A stretch of DNA of 64,000 bases from Nymphalis io (lineage: Eukaryota; Arthropoda; Insecta; Lepidoptera; Nymphalidae), in contig NC_065894.1 of the NCBI RefSeq assembly GCF_905147045.1, forward strand, positions 13,863,501 to 13,927,500, in the 5' to 3' direction. The translations under genes were made by a program, and so were the position numbers. The notes under the pieces were generated by a model that was not told the origin of the DNA, did no database searches, and was given only the letters and a program-made list of their open reading frames with translations. Positions 44,206 to 55,075 of the stretch are shown piece after piece. Positions within the stretch are counted from its first letter, which is position 1. Each line of letters starts with the position of its first letter.

Positions 44206-44547
44206 TTTACAGTACAGTAACAGTAACAGCCTGTTAATATCCCACTGCTGGGCTAAGGCCTCCTCTCCCTTTTGAGGAGAAGGTTTGGAGCTTATTCCAC
44301 CACGCTGCTCCAATGCGGGTTGGTAGAATACACATGTGGCAGAATTTCAATGAAATTAGACACATGCAGGTTTCCTCACGATGTTTTCCTTCACCGTTAA
44401 GCACGAGATGAATTATAAACACAAATTAAGCACATGAAAATTCAGTGGTGCTTGCCCGGGTTTGAACCCACGATCATCGATTAAGATTCACGCGTTCTTA
44501 CCACTAGGCCATCTCGGCTTTTTTCTTACCACTAGGCCATCTCGGCT
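44206..44547 (-). mobile_element. tRNA-derived SINE nested in Gypsy B
   Basis: Full-length copy of the family at 14945-15243. On the - strand the head has gatggcctagtggtaag (A box) and gggttcaaacccggg (perfect B box), and the tail is a short tactg/tactgt repeat. The first 28 bases of the head are duplicated in tandem (44520-44547). The flanks share about 12 bases close to tgcttttcttta, a target-site duplication. Confidence 0.92.
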
Positions 44548-44770
44548 TTTTATGCTTTTCTTTATGCTATTTTTTATTTTTGAGAAAGTGTTCATCTTGA
44601 TAATATATGTATGATGAGTCACCGGTTTCAGCTCCTCAGGTAAAACATAACATTTTCCTTCTTCTGTAGATATCGAGGTTATGGCTAATATATTAGATTT
44701 GCCATCATTTGATGCTATTATCGTAAATTCGAATTGCAGCCGGTCCATTTTAGTTAACGAAAATGTCGTT

Positions 44771-45025
44771 TTATAAGATAGGTTATTGAGGATGCTCAAA
44801 ATGAACCACAAATTGTTTCTCTGAAAATACATTTAAAGTTCACTAATATCGCCTCCTCTATTATATCTCTTTATTTTTTTACAAAATCAAAGTTCAAAAT
44901 AATCTAAACATTATCCGTCATTCTGTCATTCAACCATCAAATACGCGGCAAACTGACTTTTAGTTACAGATTAAAAACGCGCGGAGCGCAGCAAATTTGG
45001 AATAATGAAATGTCATTTCATTACA
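44771..45025 (-). repeat. 5' LTR of Gypsy B
   Basis: Partner of 40449-40713. A small coding start (MDRLQFEF) lies about 20 bases downstream on the - strand. No standard tgg primer-binding site directly abuts the LTR. Confidence 0.87.
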
Positions 45026-45177
45026 TATATATATTATATATATATATATCTAGGGCCGTCATCGATAAAGAAAAAGTGTCGTCGCCGTGCTTAGACGAAG
45101 TCTTTTGATTATATTGCTTATTTTCCATCATTGATCATATGAATATAAATATATTAAATACAGTAACAACTTATAAA

Positions 45178-45234
45178 TGCCCCACTGCTGGGCTAAGGCC
45201 TCCTCTCCCTTTTTGAGGAGGAGGTTTGGAGCTT
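45178..45234 (-). mobile_element. Truncated SINE fragment, block II copy
   Basis: Duplicate of 2053-2113. Confidence 0.72.
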
Positions 45235-45484
45235 AAAAAACTTTAGTATTTTTCAAAACCGATAATTTGTTAGTATTATGAAACTTGTTAAAGCCCGTTA
45301 TCGATAAAGCGGCAAGTAACATCAACAAATATATTATAACCAGGAAAAGTTTATCAACATCTAAACAAACAACAGTTGATTTAACCGTATCTATAAAAAT
45401 GTATACAAATCCAAAATAGTTGTTTAACGGACCACACTTGATGTTCCCGCTGCATCGAATCGTACAACACCTTGGACTTGTCAA
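45233..45484 (-). pseudogene. Membrane-protein fragment, block II copy
   Basis: Duplicate of 2111-2362, open for 83 codons with one residue change near the start (Cys for Phe). Same tentative TMC-like reading, same doubt. Confidence 0.22.
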
Positions 45485-46088
45485 TCATACCTTTCAAGAA
45501 CCGCTATAAAGTACACAACGCCCCACGAGATTTGATCACAGCCCACACTATTGATACAATTGCGAGAACGCCTTCAAAACCTTGATTTTAACAATATATT
45601 CGCGGTTAACAGTACACATTTAGCCTTTTCGTCATGCATATTTTCGATATCCTTATGTCTTTGTGTTAGAGTTCAAATTACAGTAAAATATCTAGGCTAC
45701 ATGACGATGGAAGATAATCCGAAACAGAGGGTTTTGCACCAGCTGTTTTATGAGATAAGAATATTGACTACGTGCGAAAAAAATATGAAAAAGATGTCAG
45801 CTATGTATTTTAAACAATACTCCTATTTGGATATGCTGTTTATTTATTTTTTAATGTGCAAGTTTTCAATTTATATCAGTTTTATTATATAGCAATAGCT
45901 TTTCCCTGTAATTCAGTTCGCATAGCAAATATGTTCCTGTAAATTATATACTTAAGACCTTAACCAAATCTAAGACTACCTCGATTTCTTCGTGACAGAA
46001 ATAAGCCAACAGACAGAGCTACTTTCGCATTTATAATATTAGTACATATCATGAATCATGGTATTTTATTCTATAAACTTTTATTCAG

Positions 46089-47905
46089 CTACACAATACA
46101 CAATCTATAATCCGTCGAGTGGCACCCATAACAGACTTCCTAACCGGCTCTAATCTCCAAGCAACATCAGTGTTGTCGAGAACGATGGCATCCCTCGCGC
46201 AGATGCACAAAACGGGTCCACATATCAAAAAGAGAAAATCAAGAAATCCGCTCAACGGAAATCCTTTCGCCAAGGTATGCTGACTATTTTACATACTTCT
46301 ATTCTTTCATATCCGGTTACTATATTTAAAAAAAAAAAACAATTCGTTTTGCCTTATGCATGAATAAAAAACATTTAAAAAATAACGTTCCGTAAGTATT
46401 GAAGTCATATCAAAATTATCGGTTACAGATGTAAAAAAATAATTCGTTAAATATAGAAACCGGGCTATAACAAACTCACTGGTGTTTTACTAATATTGTC
46501 CCTTCAGAAACACTCTCCATACTAAACTAACATTAAACAAAATTGGAAAAAAATAATTCTATAAAATGCGTGTATTAGGTTTTTTTAAATTATTAATTTA
46601 CAATTTTCAGTTAAATGTCACTATTAATATGGTCAGGCGCGCTTGTGTGAATACCACTCATTAGTTTACCGCCTCATATCAATAATTTGTATCGTTGTGT
46701 GTGTATATCGTTTATCGTTTGTTTTGTAGAGTTAAGAAGCTAGGTAAGGAACAGGCAAATAGGACATTACATCTTAGATTCCAGTCTGCGATACAAATAT
46801 AAAATTAAAAAAAATATTTTGAAACACCACTCTCAACTTTAGGATGTAATTGTAACATATGAACAAGGGATGCCAAAACTTACTGCTATGAACAGCGCAT
46901 TAGAAATATGCATAAAAGACAATGTGCACAAATATCTCTTATATTATGAAGGTTTTTATTTACCCATACGGAATATTAAGATATATATTTTTACATAGTC
47001 TCCTAACAATGTGTTTTACAAAACCTCGATTATTTAGCTAAATCGAGTAAATCTGTACCAAGCATATAAGCATCACTGAATATTCGTGTGTTTAATTTGT
47101 GTTTTTAATACAGTGCTTTACTTTGAAGAAAAATAACGTGAAAAACCTACAAGTGTATGTGTGTGTGTATTCACGAACAGTCGACGGAGCAACGTGATGA
47201 ATTAAGCTCCAAACCTTCTCATTAAAGCATAACCCAGAACCCCTGTTATGTTTCCCTAAACAGGCTCTTACTTTTAGTTAAATAAGGAACATAATTTCAG
47301 GGTGTGATACTAAAAACCTTGATCAGAAAACCCAAGAAGCCGAACTCCGCTAACCGTAAATGCGTGCTCGTGCGTCTCTCCAGCGGGCGAGAGATGATCG
47401 CCTACGTGCCGGGCATCGGACACAACCTGCAGGAACACAATATCGTGCTCGTTAGAGTCGGCAGGTGAGTGATGTGGTTCATCATGATAAATGGAGCAGT
47501 CGCCATAATACTGCAGCACATCTTGGCTATAAATATACTTAGCTATAGATCTTTTTACAATTACAAAGGTGAGTGAGCCAGTGTAAATGCAGGCAAAAGA
47601 TATATATCTCTGTTCCCATTATTGGTGCGTTGACGATGTAAGGAATAGTTAATATTTTCAAAATTCATGGGCGATGGTGACTACTTATCAACCTTGTGAT
47701 TAGCTTTATAAGCGATCCATCAAACTAACCAAAAACCAAATGGATTAATATTAAACTTAACAAGTATCTGCTGCGTCTGCCACCAATAATGTATGATGAA
47801 TTTGGGTTGGTTATCAATATCAGAGTTAAAGATTGTCCCGGTGTGAAGCTGAAATGCGTCCGAGGTAAATTCGACTTGCCGCACGTCATCAAGCAGAAAG
47901 TATAG
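46089..47905 (+). pseudogene. mRpS12: mRpS12 exons 2-4, block II copy with exon 2 frameshift
   Basis: Exon 2 is 46089-46274, exon 3 is 47301-47464 and exon 4 is 47824-47905, all with good splice sites. Exon 2 is 186 bases instead of 185. Near its start, block I has acacccacac where this copy has acacaatacac, a net +1. Reading in from exon 1 therefore meets a stop about 20 codons on. Exons 3 and 4 are otherwise intact and keep the S12 motifs. An ATG at 46185 (MASLAQMHKT) could still start an S12 without most of the targeting peptide. The visible exon 1 (34236) is 11.8 kb upstream beyond block C. A pseudogene is most likely. Confidence 0.75.
47574..47650. repeat. Short repeat-derived segment in tko-II intron
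   Basis: About 75 bases in intron 3 that block I lacks. It contains gtgagccagtgtaa and gcgttgacgatgtaagg, similar to the reverse orientation of the LINE tail repeat. Block I may have lost it between short gtgagtg/agt repeats. Confidence 0.5.
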
Positions 47906-48685
47906 TAGTCTGTTATATCCAGTTGTGTAAGGTTATTTGTAGCGAAATAAATCTAGTTTAAGTACAGGAATTAGTTTTATTTTTAGATTTCTTAACCTAA
48001 AAATAACTTTAATTAAGAAGCTAATATAACACTAATGTTCGCGCGGTGGATTATTGAAAATTTGAGTAGTACATATATGAATTTGCAAGTTTAGTACTGT
48101 TATTTTTTCACTCTTATTTCCATTTATTTATTGATATCATTCCGTGTGCATCTTAATAACTAATAAACATAACACAAATCGTTTGATGAACAGAGGCAAA
48201 AAAAATATTGAACGGTTTTGTATTTGCTTTTAAACATTTTATATTGATTATCTACAAATTAAAAATACAATAAACCCATTTAAAGTAAATATAAAATAAA
48301 TTATGTATATCTATCGATCATCTTTGAATACACAATAAACACTCATTCGTGAACCCGATTGGTCGGAAAGAAGCAAAAAGCGGCGCTTGCGCAAGCCGCA
48401 CCCATTCTATTGTGACTTAATGGTATGTACTTAACTTTATATTCAATGGGGACTTGAATGGGGTTAAGCTCGGTAGTCCACCTTATCTTTATGATACAAG
48501 ATAGAAAAATCTATTGAAGATATTTGACTCGATATAGATATTGTTAGTGTAAACTTCAAATTGATTATAACTTTCTATGATTTTGTAACAAAACTAAAAG
48601 GTTTTAAATAATTAAAAGGTCAATTTATGTTTGGTCATTTATTAAATTTATTTCAACTTACAATTCTTTAGAGAATAATATTCTG
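47906..48685. other. Convergent spacer between tko-II and G4
   Basis: Duplicate of 4730-5517 with few changes. No gene seen. Confidence 0.6.
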
Positions 48686-48794
48686 CAAGTATACTATTTA
48701 TAAGATTGCACAAACATCATTGCACAAACACCTTAGAGTTTAGAACTTATAGTTCAAAATAAAAAAAAATAAACACTATTATAATTCTAAATCT

Positions 48795-49644
48795 CTAAAG
48801 GAACGTCTTGTCACACACTATACACCTATTCGAAGACAGCAGACGTATGATCTTAGACAGGTCTTTTTTCAAATAAGTGACCTTGAGTGAATTGTGGATC
48901 TCTCGTAGTTTTCTCCTGTCACGGCTCTGCTTTGCAGCAAAATTATTCCTCTCTCTCTGTTTTCTATAAAAATCGTCGGCGTTCTGATTAGTTTGCACGG
49001 CACGACGCATTCTCGGATTATTACCGAGCAACGACCCTCCGTTCTTTTCGGCCATTGCTCTGAGGGCTTCCCTCTCGAACGCAAGGTAGTCCGGATCGTC
49101 TGATAGAGCGTCTACATCTATCATATAACTTGGACGCTTTTTTTTTTGTCAGATACCGGAGACTTGGGTGGCGAAAATACGCACGTACTCCTTGAGACAC
49201 TCATCGATTGCGACACATTTGAACTCGACGCAGGCGCTGGTTCAACAACGGGCACGTACATGGGCTGGACATACCCGATGTATGGGTACGGTTCAACACT
49301 GTGTTGCACTGTGCTTATACACAGATACGGTGGAAGCTCCGTTGGACCCCCTTTTTTTTGTCTGATCCCGGAGACTTGGGTGGCGATATAAAGCACGTAC
49401 TTATAGAATTATTAGTCGATTGCTGCAACCCGGAATTCGAAGGCCCAGGCCATGGTTCAACAACGGGCACGTACATGGGCTGGACATACCCGATGTATGG
49501 GTACGGTTCAACACTGTGTTGCACTGTGCTTACACACGGATGCGGTGGAAGCTCCGTATTTGTTTGCGATGTCTTTTCACGTTTTACTATTCACAGATAG
49601 ATCTAATGGTGAGTCCTCAGCGTATGGTGTCCAGAGAGACATGA
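48795..49644 (-). pseudogene. gt: giant-like bZIP gene G4, early stop plus tract shifts
   Basis: The start reads MSLWTPYAE at 49644 and PLDLS is present. A 1-base insertion then follows (agtaaaacgtgaa where G2 has agtacacgtgaa), and this gives a stop about 20 codons in. The boundary between the modules also differs: an A8 tract followed by gggggtcc instead of A11 and gcgtcc. An A10 tract precedes the bZIP part. The bZIP region (49124 down to 48795) is intact with NNFAAKQSR. This is the most damaged of the giant-like copies. Confidence 0.82.
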
Positions 49645-49693
49645 TTACTTTAGTTAGTACGGTTAGTAGTTACGGTTGACTGCGAGTAACTAA

Positions 49694-49723
49694 TGATGTT
49701 GTTGGTCGCCCCGGTCTTTTATT
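49694..49723 (-). promoter_or_regulatory. Candidate core promoter of G4
   Basis: aataaaag at 49723-49716 and tcatta with its A at 49694, 29 bases apart as in G1 and G2. Confidence 0.4.
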
Positions 49724-50424
49724 CTCGGGGGTGTGGTCTAATTGTGCAGGGCACCCCCACCCCGCTGCACGGGTTACTTCCGCTACCTGAACCAACGGGA
49801 CACATCGGAAGAACAATGGGGTGACTTTCGGTCTATTATGAAGAGTTGCGTAGATTTTGCGTTTGCTATTAATTTGCTACTCAAGCTTGCTTGTTTTTGA
49901 CACAATAGATAGAAAAATGTGAAGGTTGATTACAATGATATCAAGATGTCACAATTTTCTGATACAATATCGCGAAATGTTTTCAAATAATTTCTTCATT
50001 TTATTGTATGTACGATGCTCTACGTGTTCTTTGGTTTCATACTGATATTAATTTAAGTAATTTATTATAACCATTGCAGTAAAAAAATTGTTGGAGAATA
50101 TGATTTTAGTTGCAACATTCGGTCAAATAGAAGTTAAACCATTCGTGAATAATGAAAGATATTTCGAACGATTCATAAATGTTATTCATGCAAGAACAGG
50201 AAGCAAATGACACCGTATGGCTCCTCTCCGGATGTAACTGTATTTAATTTTATATATATTAAGTTTTAGCCGACAACGCAGTCACGGAAAATTATGTACA
50301 ACCTTGTAATACTCCAAGTATACTATTTATAAGATTGCACAAACATCATTGCACAAACACCTTAGAGTTTAGAACTTATAGTTCAAAATAAAAAAAAATT
50401 AAACACTATTATAATTCTAAATCT

Positions 50425-51012
50425 CTAAAGGAACGTCTGGTCACACACTATACACCTATTCGAAGACAGCAGACGTATGATCTTAGACAGGTATTTTTTC
50501 AAATATGTGACCTTGAGTGAATTGTGGATCTCTCGTAGTTTTCTCCTGTCACGGCTCTGCTTTGCAGCAAAATTATTCCTCTCTCTCTGTTTTCTATAAA
50601 AATCGTCGGCGTTCTGATTAGTTTGCACGGCACGACGCATTCTCGGATTATTACCGAGCAACGACCCTCCTTTCTTTTCGGCCATTGCTCTGAGGGCTTC
50701 CCTCTCGAACGCAAGGTAGTCCGGATCGTCGGATAGAGCGTCTACATCTATCATATAACTTGGACGCTTTTTTTTTTCGTCTGATACCGGAGACTTGGGT
50801 GGCGAAAATACGCACGTACTCCTTGAGACACTCATCGATTGCGACATATTTGTACTCGAAGACGCAGGCGCTGGTTCAACAACGGGCACGTACATGGGCT
50901 GGACATACCCGATGTATGGGTACGGTTCAACACTGTGTTGCACTGTGCTTATACACGGATACGGTGGAAGCTCCGTATTTGTTTGCGATGTTGACAAGGT
51001 TGACATACTCAT
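50425..51012 (-). CDS. gt: giant-like bZIP gene G5, one module, N terminus replaced
   Basis: An open frame of 195 codons. The normal start, PLDLS motif and promoter are gone; the new N terminus is 8 codons (MSMSTLST) from the 3' end of G6. From SQTNTELPP on it is giant-like, with a single 72-residue module of the second type, the acidic DALSDDPDY stretch and an intact bZIP (NNFAAKQSR). The poly-A tract reads gacg plus A10, the same in-frame form as G2. The ATG overlaps the G6 stop codon as atga. Without its own promoter, expression would depend on G6 read-through, internal initiation or a new promoter. Confidence 0.7.
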   Translation of the reverse strand: MSMSTLSTSQTNTELPPYPCISTVQHSVEPYPYIGYVQPMYVPVVEPAPASSSTNMSQSMSVSRSTCVFSPPKSPVSDEKKKRPSYMIDVDALSDDPDYLAFEREALRAMAEKKGGSLLGNNPRMRRAVQTNQNADDFYRKQRERNNFAAKQSRDRRKLREIHNSLKVTYLKKYLSKIIRLLSSNRCIVCDQTFL

Positions 51013-51556
51013 TCTCTGAGCTTGGGCCTTAATTTCGCAATTCTTTTCTTTAGATATGTCACTTGAAACGCGTGACGAACTTCTCTTAACTTTCGTCTGT
51101 CTCTGCTCTGTTTCGCCGCGTAATTGTTTTTTTCTCTCTGCTTCCTGTACGAGTCGTCAGCGTCTCGATTCCTCTGGACCGCTCGCCTCATTCTCGGATT
51201 ATTTCCAAGTAAGCTGCCTCCATTCTTCTCGGCCATACCTCGAAATGCATCCTGCTTGAAAAGGCTTGATACTCGGCATCATCAGACAGCGAGTCGACAT
51301 CTAAGTCCTCTGATTGCGATGTTGAAGGTGCGTTTCTGTAGTTCCAACTCTCGATCGGAGATATTTGGGACGGCGTGATGTTGCACTCATAACAATTGTA
51401 AGATCTATTTTCATGTTCTAAACTCGGTGGCTCTGATGAATATCTATAGTCAGGAACCTTGGAACCAGGTGTTGAGGTACTGTCTGGTGAGACTTCCTGT
51501 TTAACATTTGTAGTTAAGTCCAAAGGTTCCTCCGCGTAGGGGGTCCACAAAGCCAT
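51009..51556 (-). pseudogene. gt: Divergent giant paralog G6, frameshifted
   Basis: The first part (51556 down to 51188) starts MALWTPYAEEPLDLT and lacks the Tyr/Pro module. It has a KQEVSPDS stretch, ESWNYRNAPSTS, and the acidic DVDSLSDDAEYQAF that matches the other copies. Two bases too many near tttt at 51264 move the frame. The second part (51236 down to 51009) has MAEKNGGSLLGNNPRMRRAV, the basic region NNYAAKQSRDRR and a short zipper ending KLRPKLRE. Its differences from G1-G5 are spread evenly, so it is an older paralog or the ancestral giant. If the extra bases are an assembly error, it would be an intact factor of about 180 residues. Confidence 0.75.
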
Positions 51557-52320
51557 TTTTTAGCATGTGTTGTTTTCTGAACAAGTAGTCAGTAAACACT
51601 GAATGCAATTTTCTAACGCGTCTGTCTCATTTGTGGGCGTAAAAGGGTGTTGTGGAAGGGGTAATCCTTTACCTGCGGGACTCGTAACGGGACTGTAGGC
51701 GACATAAATATTAAATTTCCCCTTAAACAATAGGATTCTATTACTATTTTGCTGGGAGTAAGTCAAATATTACAGTTAGGAATGTCCAATGGAATAATAT
51801 AAGCAAAGAAATATAATTAGTAATTATTTAAATCAGTTACAGTCTCTTAATGTCATATATTTATAGCGGGATCAAAAAAATGTCCGTATGAATTGTTAGC
51901 GTTAACAAAGTCGCGTGCGACATGTTTACTTAGTATAAATTACAGCAGCTTTTGAACTACAGCCGAGAACTTGAGTACATTTTGTTATTTGAGAACCTTT
52001 ATTTGCCTTTTATACAATTTTATCTGAAACCTTTTTTCTTTGCTCTTGTATAGACTGAGCGAGTTGTGTTCAATTTATCGCAATGCGGTCGCTGTAAACA
52101 ATAGTGACATCATCCGAGTTTTCTGCTTAACACGAAACTGACGCAAAAGCTATCAGTAAATAAATCTTAAACATCACTCCAAGAACAAATTAAACGTTGA
52201 TATTTGTGAATTGAGTTTATTTTATTTATTTACTGAAATAATTACACCGTCAAGTTATCACTAAGCCTTAAAATTAACAATTAAAAATATGTACTTACGA
52301 ATTTATACGTCTTTAAAAAT
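51557..52320. other. Upstream region of G6
   Basis: AT-rich with a modestly GC-rich patch near 51620-51700. It has no counterpart in block I. If G6 is the ancestral giant, this is its native 5' flank. No exon or transposon was recognised. Confidence 0.45.
51597..51602 (-). promoter_or_regulatory. Initiator-like site upstream of G6
   Basis: tcagtg on the - strand, matching the arthropod initiator, 44 bases before the ATG. No TATA box is seen at the expected distance, unlike G1, G2 and G4. Confidence 0.33.
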
Positions 52321-54260
52321 CAAAGTTTCACATAAAAAATCAAAAATCAAACCTTCTCAACTAAATTTCGGTGATAAAAGTATGTGTGAGAAGTGAGCTA
52401 TAAGAACGTAACATAAATGTTATATTTTTAAATACATAATTAGATAAGCATTTTTCAACCCTTCTGTGTTAGACAGTAACTTTCTGTCAAACACAGGACT
52501 TAAGTACCTAAACAATCGCTAGGTAAAGACTCGACTTAAATAATTAATTAAGGAGAGAAGGTTTGGAACTCACTTAAACAATACATACAGAAACGTTGCT
52601 CTTATACTATATTGAAATTTAATTCATATCGCATCCAAAGAAGCTTTACTTAAAGAACCATATAACAATAAATGTATTATTATTAGGTCCTTACATATGA
52701 AATTGGCGTTTTGTACGGGAGGAATATAAAGTTATTTTTTTTTTGTAAAATATATTTAATTAATCAAAATACTGTTGCTATTCATACACTTTTGCTATCT
52801 CATAGATCCTTTTACTAAAAAACACCATGGGGGCGAGAATCAATAAACTCTTTGAAGGCGGTTTGGACCTCCGCATCGGAGTTGAATTTTTTTCCTTGTA
52901 AGAAGTTGTCCAAATTCCGGAAAAAATGGTAATCTGTTGGAGACAGGCCCGGGGGGTACGGTGGATGTCGTAGACATTCTAATTGTAGCATTTAACTTAG
53001 TGGTTGTTAATTGTACAGTGTGTGTCTTGCGTTGTCGTGAAGCAGCAGTGGCCTAGAGCGATTGACCAATCTCGGTTGTTTAGTTGCTAGTTCTTCCTTC
53101 ATGGTTTGCAGTTGCTGACAATAGATATGCCGTAATAGTTTGGCCAGATTTTAAAAAGCTGTAGTGAACGACACCGGCGCTAGTCCACCAAACACTCACA
53201 AGTAACTTTTTCTGAGTCAATTTTCGTTTAGGGTAGGATTTGGCTGGGTTTCCAGGGTTCAGCCATAGCGACGAGTGCTTCCGATTATCGTACAGTATCT
53301 ACTTTTCATCACAAGTAATGATTCGATTTAAAATCCCTTCATTATTGTGTCGGTTGAGCAAAGTAACACAGCAGTCTACGCGTGTTTGCAAGTTCGATTC
53401 ACTCAATTCATGAGGTACCCATCGTTCAAGTTTTTTTACTTTCCCGATTTGCTTGAAATGAATTAATACAGTTTTATCACTTACCCCGAAGACTGCAGCT
53501 ATCTCTGAAGTGCTTTGTGATGGATCCGCTTCCACAATAGCCTTTAATTCTTCATTTTCAACTTTTGTCTCCGACCGTCCACGGGGTTAGTTCTGAAGGT
53601 CGAAATTTCGTTATCGGTTATTGAAAATTTGAAAAAATACATATCGGAAGCTAAAGTTCAATAAATGACAATATTTAAAGTAATGCATCAACCCAAACAA
53701 CTGGTTTTTCATGTTTTTGAATAATCTTTTGACCAATTGTAGATGCGTCTCACTTGAAACGTTTAAGGTATTATAACCCTTTCCTGTCACGGGATCAATG
53801 TAGGACCACCGTCGGTTTTTATTTATATAATTGCAAAATTTCGACCGAAAGTTACGAGAAAGACGCATCAGTTGGTCCCCTGATGACGCTTCGATGACTT
53901 TTATCAAAGCACGCGCTGGACATCATTATCTGTTATGGGAACTCACCATTAGGGCCTTTAAAAAAATTAAATAAGTTTAATTTGAAAGGGACTATTAAGC
54001 TTTATGCTTCCGAAAAAGAAAATTTAAATATAGAATAATATACTTTTTGAAATGATTACTATTCATTTAATTGCAGTAATTAAACCAAATTATAAAAAAA
54101 ATATTTTTAAATACTCATTACTAATTTATTTTTGTTAATTTTCACGAAGTTACACATTTAAATATACAAAAGTCATTTATAGAAAGTTCGTGACAAAACC
54201 GTATTCAGTGTATCTCTTCGAAGTTATTTCAAATTGAAATTCATGGAATTTAAATCGTCT
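52321..54260. repeat. 1.9-kb repeat, second copy
   Basis: Partner of 19471-21416, including the truncated mariner (52684-53604) and the 98-codon frame (53611-53907). At 54260 it continues into unrelated DNA, whereas the first copy runs into a LINE tail. Confidence 0.88.
52684..53604 (-). pseudogene. Truncated mariner transposon, second copy
   Basis: Same left terminal repeat, same breakpoints and the same stop before PRGR as 19840-20765. It has RIITCDEK where the first copy has RIITYDEK. A duplicate of one ancient insertion, not a separate event. Confidence 0.86.
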
Positions 54261-55075
54261 GCCGTCCAAAAAAACACTAACGGAAAATAAAATAGATATC
54301 AAACACACATTATTGTGAAACAGTTATACCATCCATCTTGAAATATGTCAACAATACAAAATGGTCGAACCGACCACTAAGTTTTGTAATGGGTTAACAC
54401 AAATGGCAGGCGCGTGGGCATTCACACGTAACCTGTGCCATTATAATTCATTCTTTAACACAATATAATAAAACTTATATTATCTTAAATGTAATTCTAG
54501 CAAAGCATACGCGGCACAATCAATTTTTAACTCTATATTATTACAATAGAGTTCATTTTGGATAATGTGTTCCGAAATAACAGATGCATCTTATTTCCGC
54601 GTTGCAACTGTATCAATCACACAATGCGGTAGTTATCGATTACTACATTTACTATACAATGAAGTAATAAGCAGTACGTGCAGAATACATCTTTATACAT
54701 GTATTTATTATTACCAGTGCCCAACGGTTTAAGCCGCGTTAAGTTTATATTACACATTGAGCAATAACCTAAAGCCCAAGTCCTAAAGCCTAAAAATATT
54801 AACGGAAGAAAAATAACGCTTTTTATCACATTTCGAAAGAATTGCAATGATTTCCTGAAAATATTTTTTGTAATTATACTTATCTACCTATATAGGTATA
54901 CAACGGATTTGGATGATAATTTCAAAGACAAACAGTACATCAGAATATTCTCTATAATAATTATTTTTTTCTTTTTGGCGATTAGACCCGGCAAACTGAG
55001 AGACAGACACTACATTTTTATTTATTTTAGAAATTTTAAAAGAAAAGTTATAATAACTTTACATACTATTTACTC
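54261..55075. other. Anonymous AT-rich DNA
   Basis: No exon or repeat recognised. A short frame on the - strand (54617-54847) has no recognisable domain. Confidence 0.4.

Larger units (their letters stand above)
40449..45025 (-). mobile_element. Gypsy LTR retrotransposon B, internally deleted
   Basis: LTRs at about 40449-40713 (3') and 44771-45025 (5'), differing by an 11-base indel and a few substitutions. Both end in tgtaatgaaatgacatttc on the - strand, and AT-rich tata flanks are the likely target duplication. A strong purine tract (ttagggggggaga) precedes the 3' LTR. gag, protease, reverse transcriptase, RNase H and integrase follow in Gypsy order, with the YxDD part of the polymerase missing and a SINE in the 5' coding region. 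It is absent from block I, so it entered after duplication or was lost there. Confidence 0.9.
48686..50314. repeat. Tandem unit carrying G4
   Basis: Same limits as 5518-7145 (caagtatactattt to ttgtaatactc), 1629 bases, followed head to tail by the G5 unit at 50315. Confidence 0.9.
38105..51000. repeat. Segmental duplication block II (tko-G4-G5)
   Basis: Collinear with block I (1-8777). It differs by a 248-bp insertion at 38325-38572, the nested insertion at 40383-45150, a 1-bp insertion in tko exon 2 and replacement of the start of G5. Identity outside the indels is high by eye. Confidence 0.85.

Noticed and set aside
44495..44547. tRNA-like A and B boxes that could be taken for a tRNA gene (also 15195-15243, 31945-31992 and 34805-34851)
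   Set aside because: Each is the head of a SINE with a conserved non-tRNA body, and no cloverleaf with a normal anticodon arm is supported.
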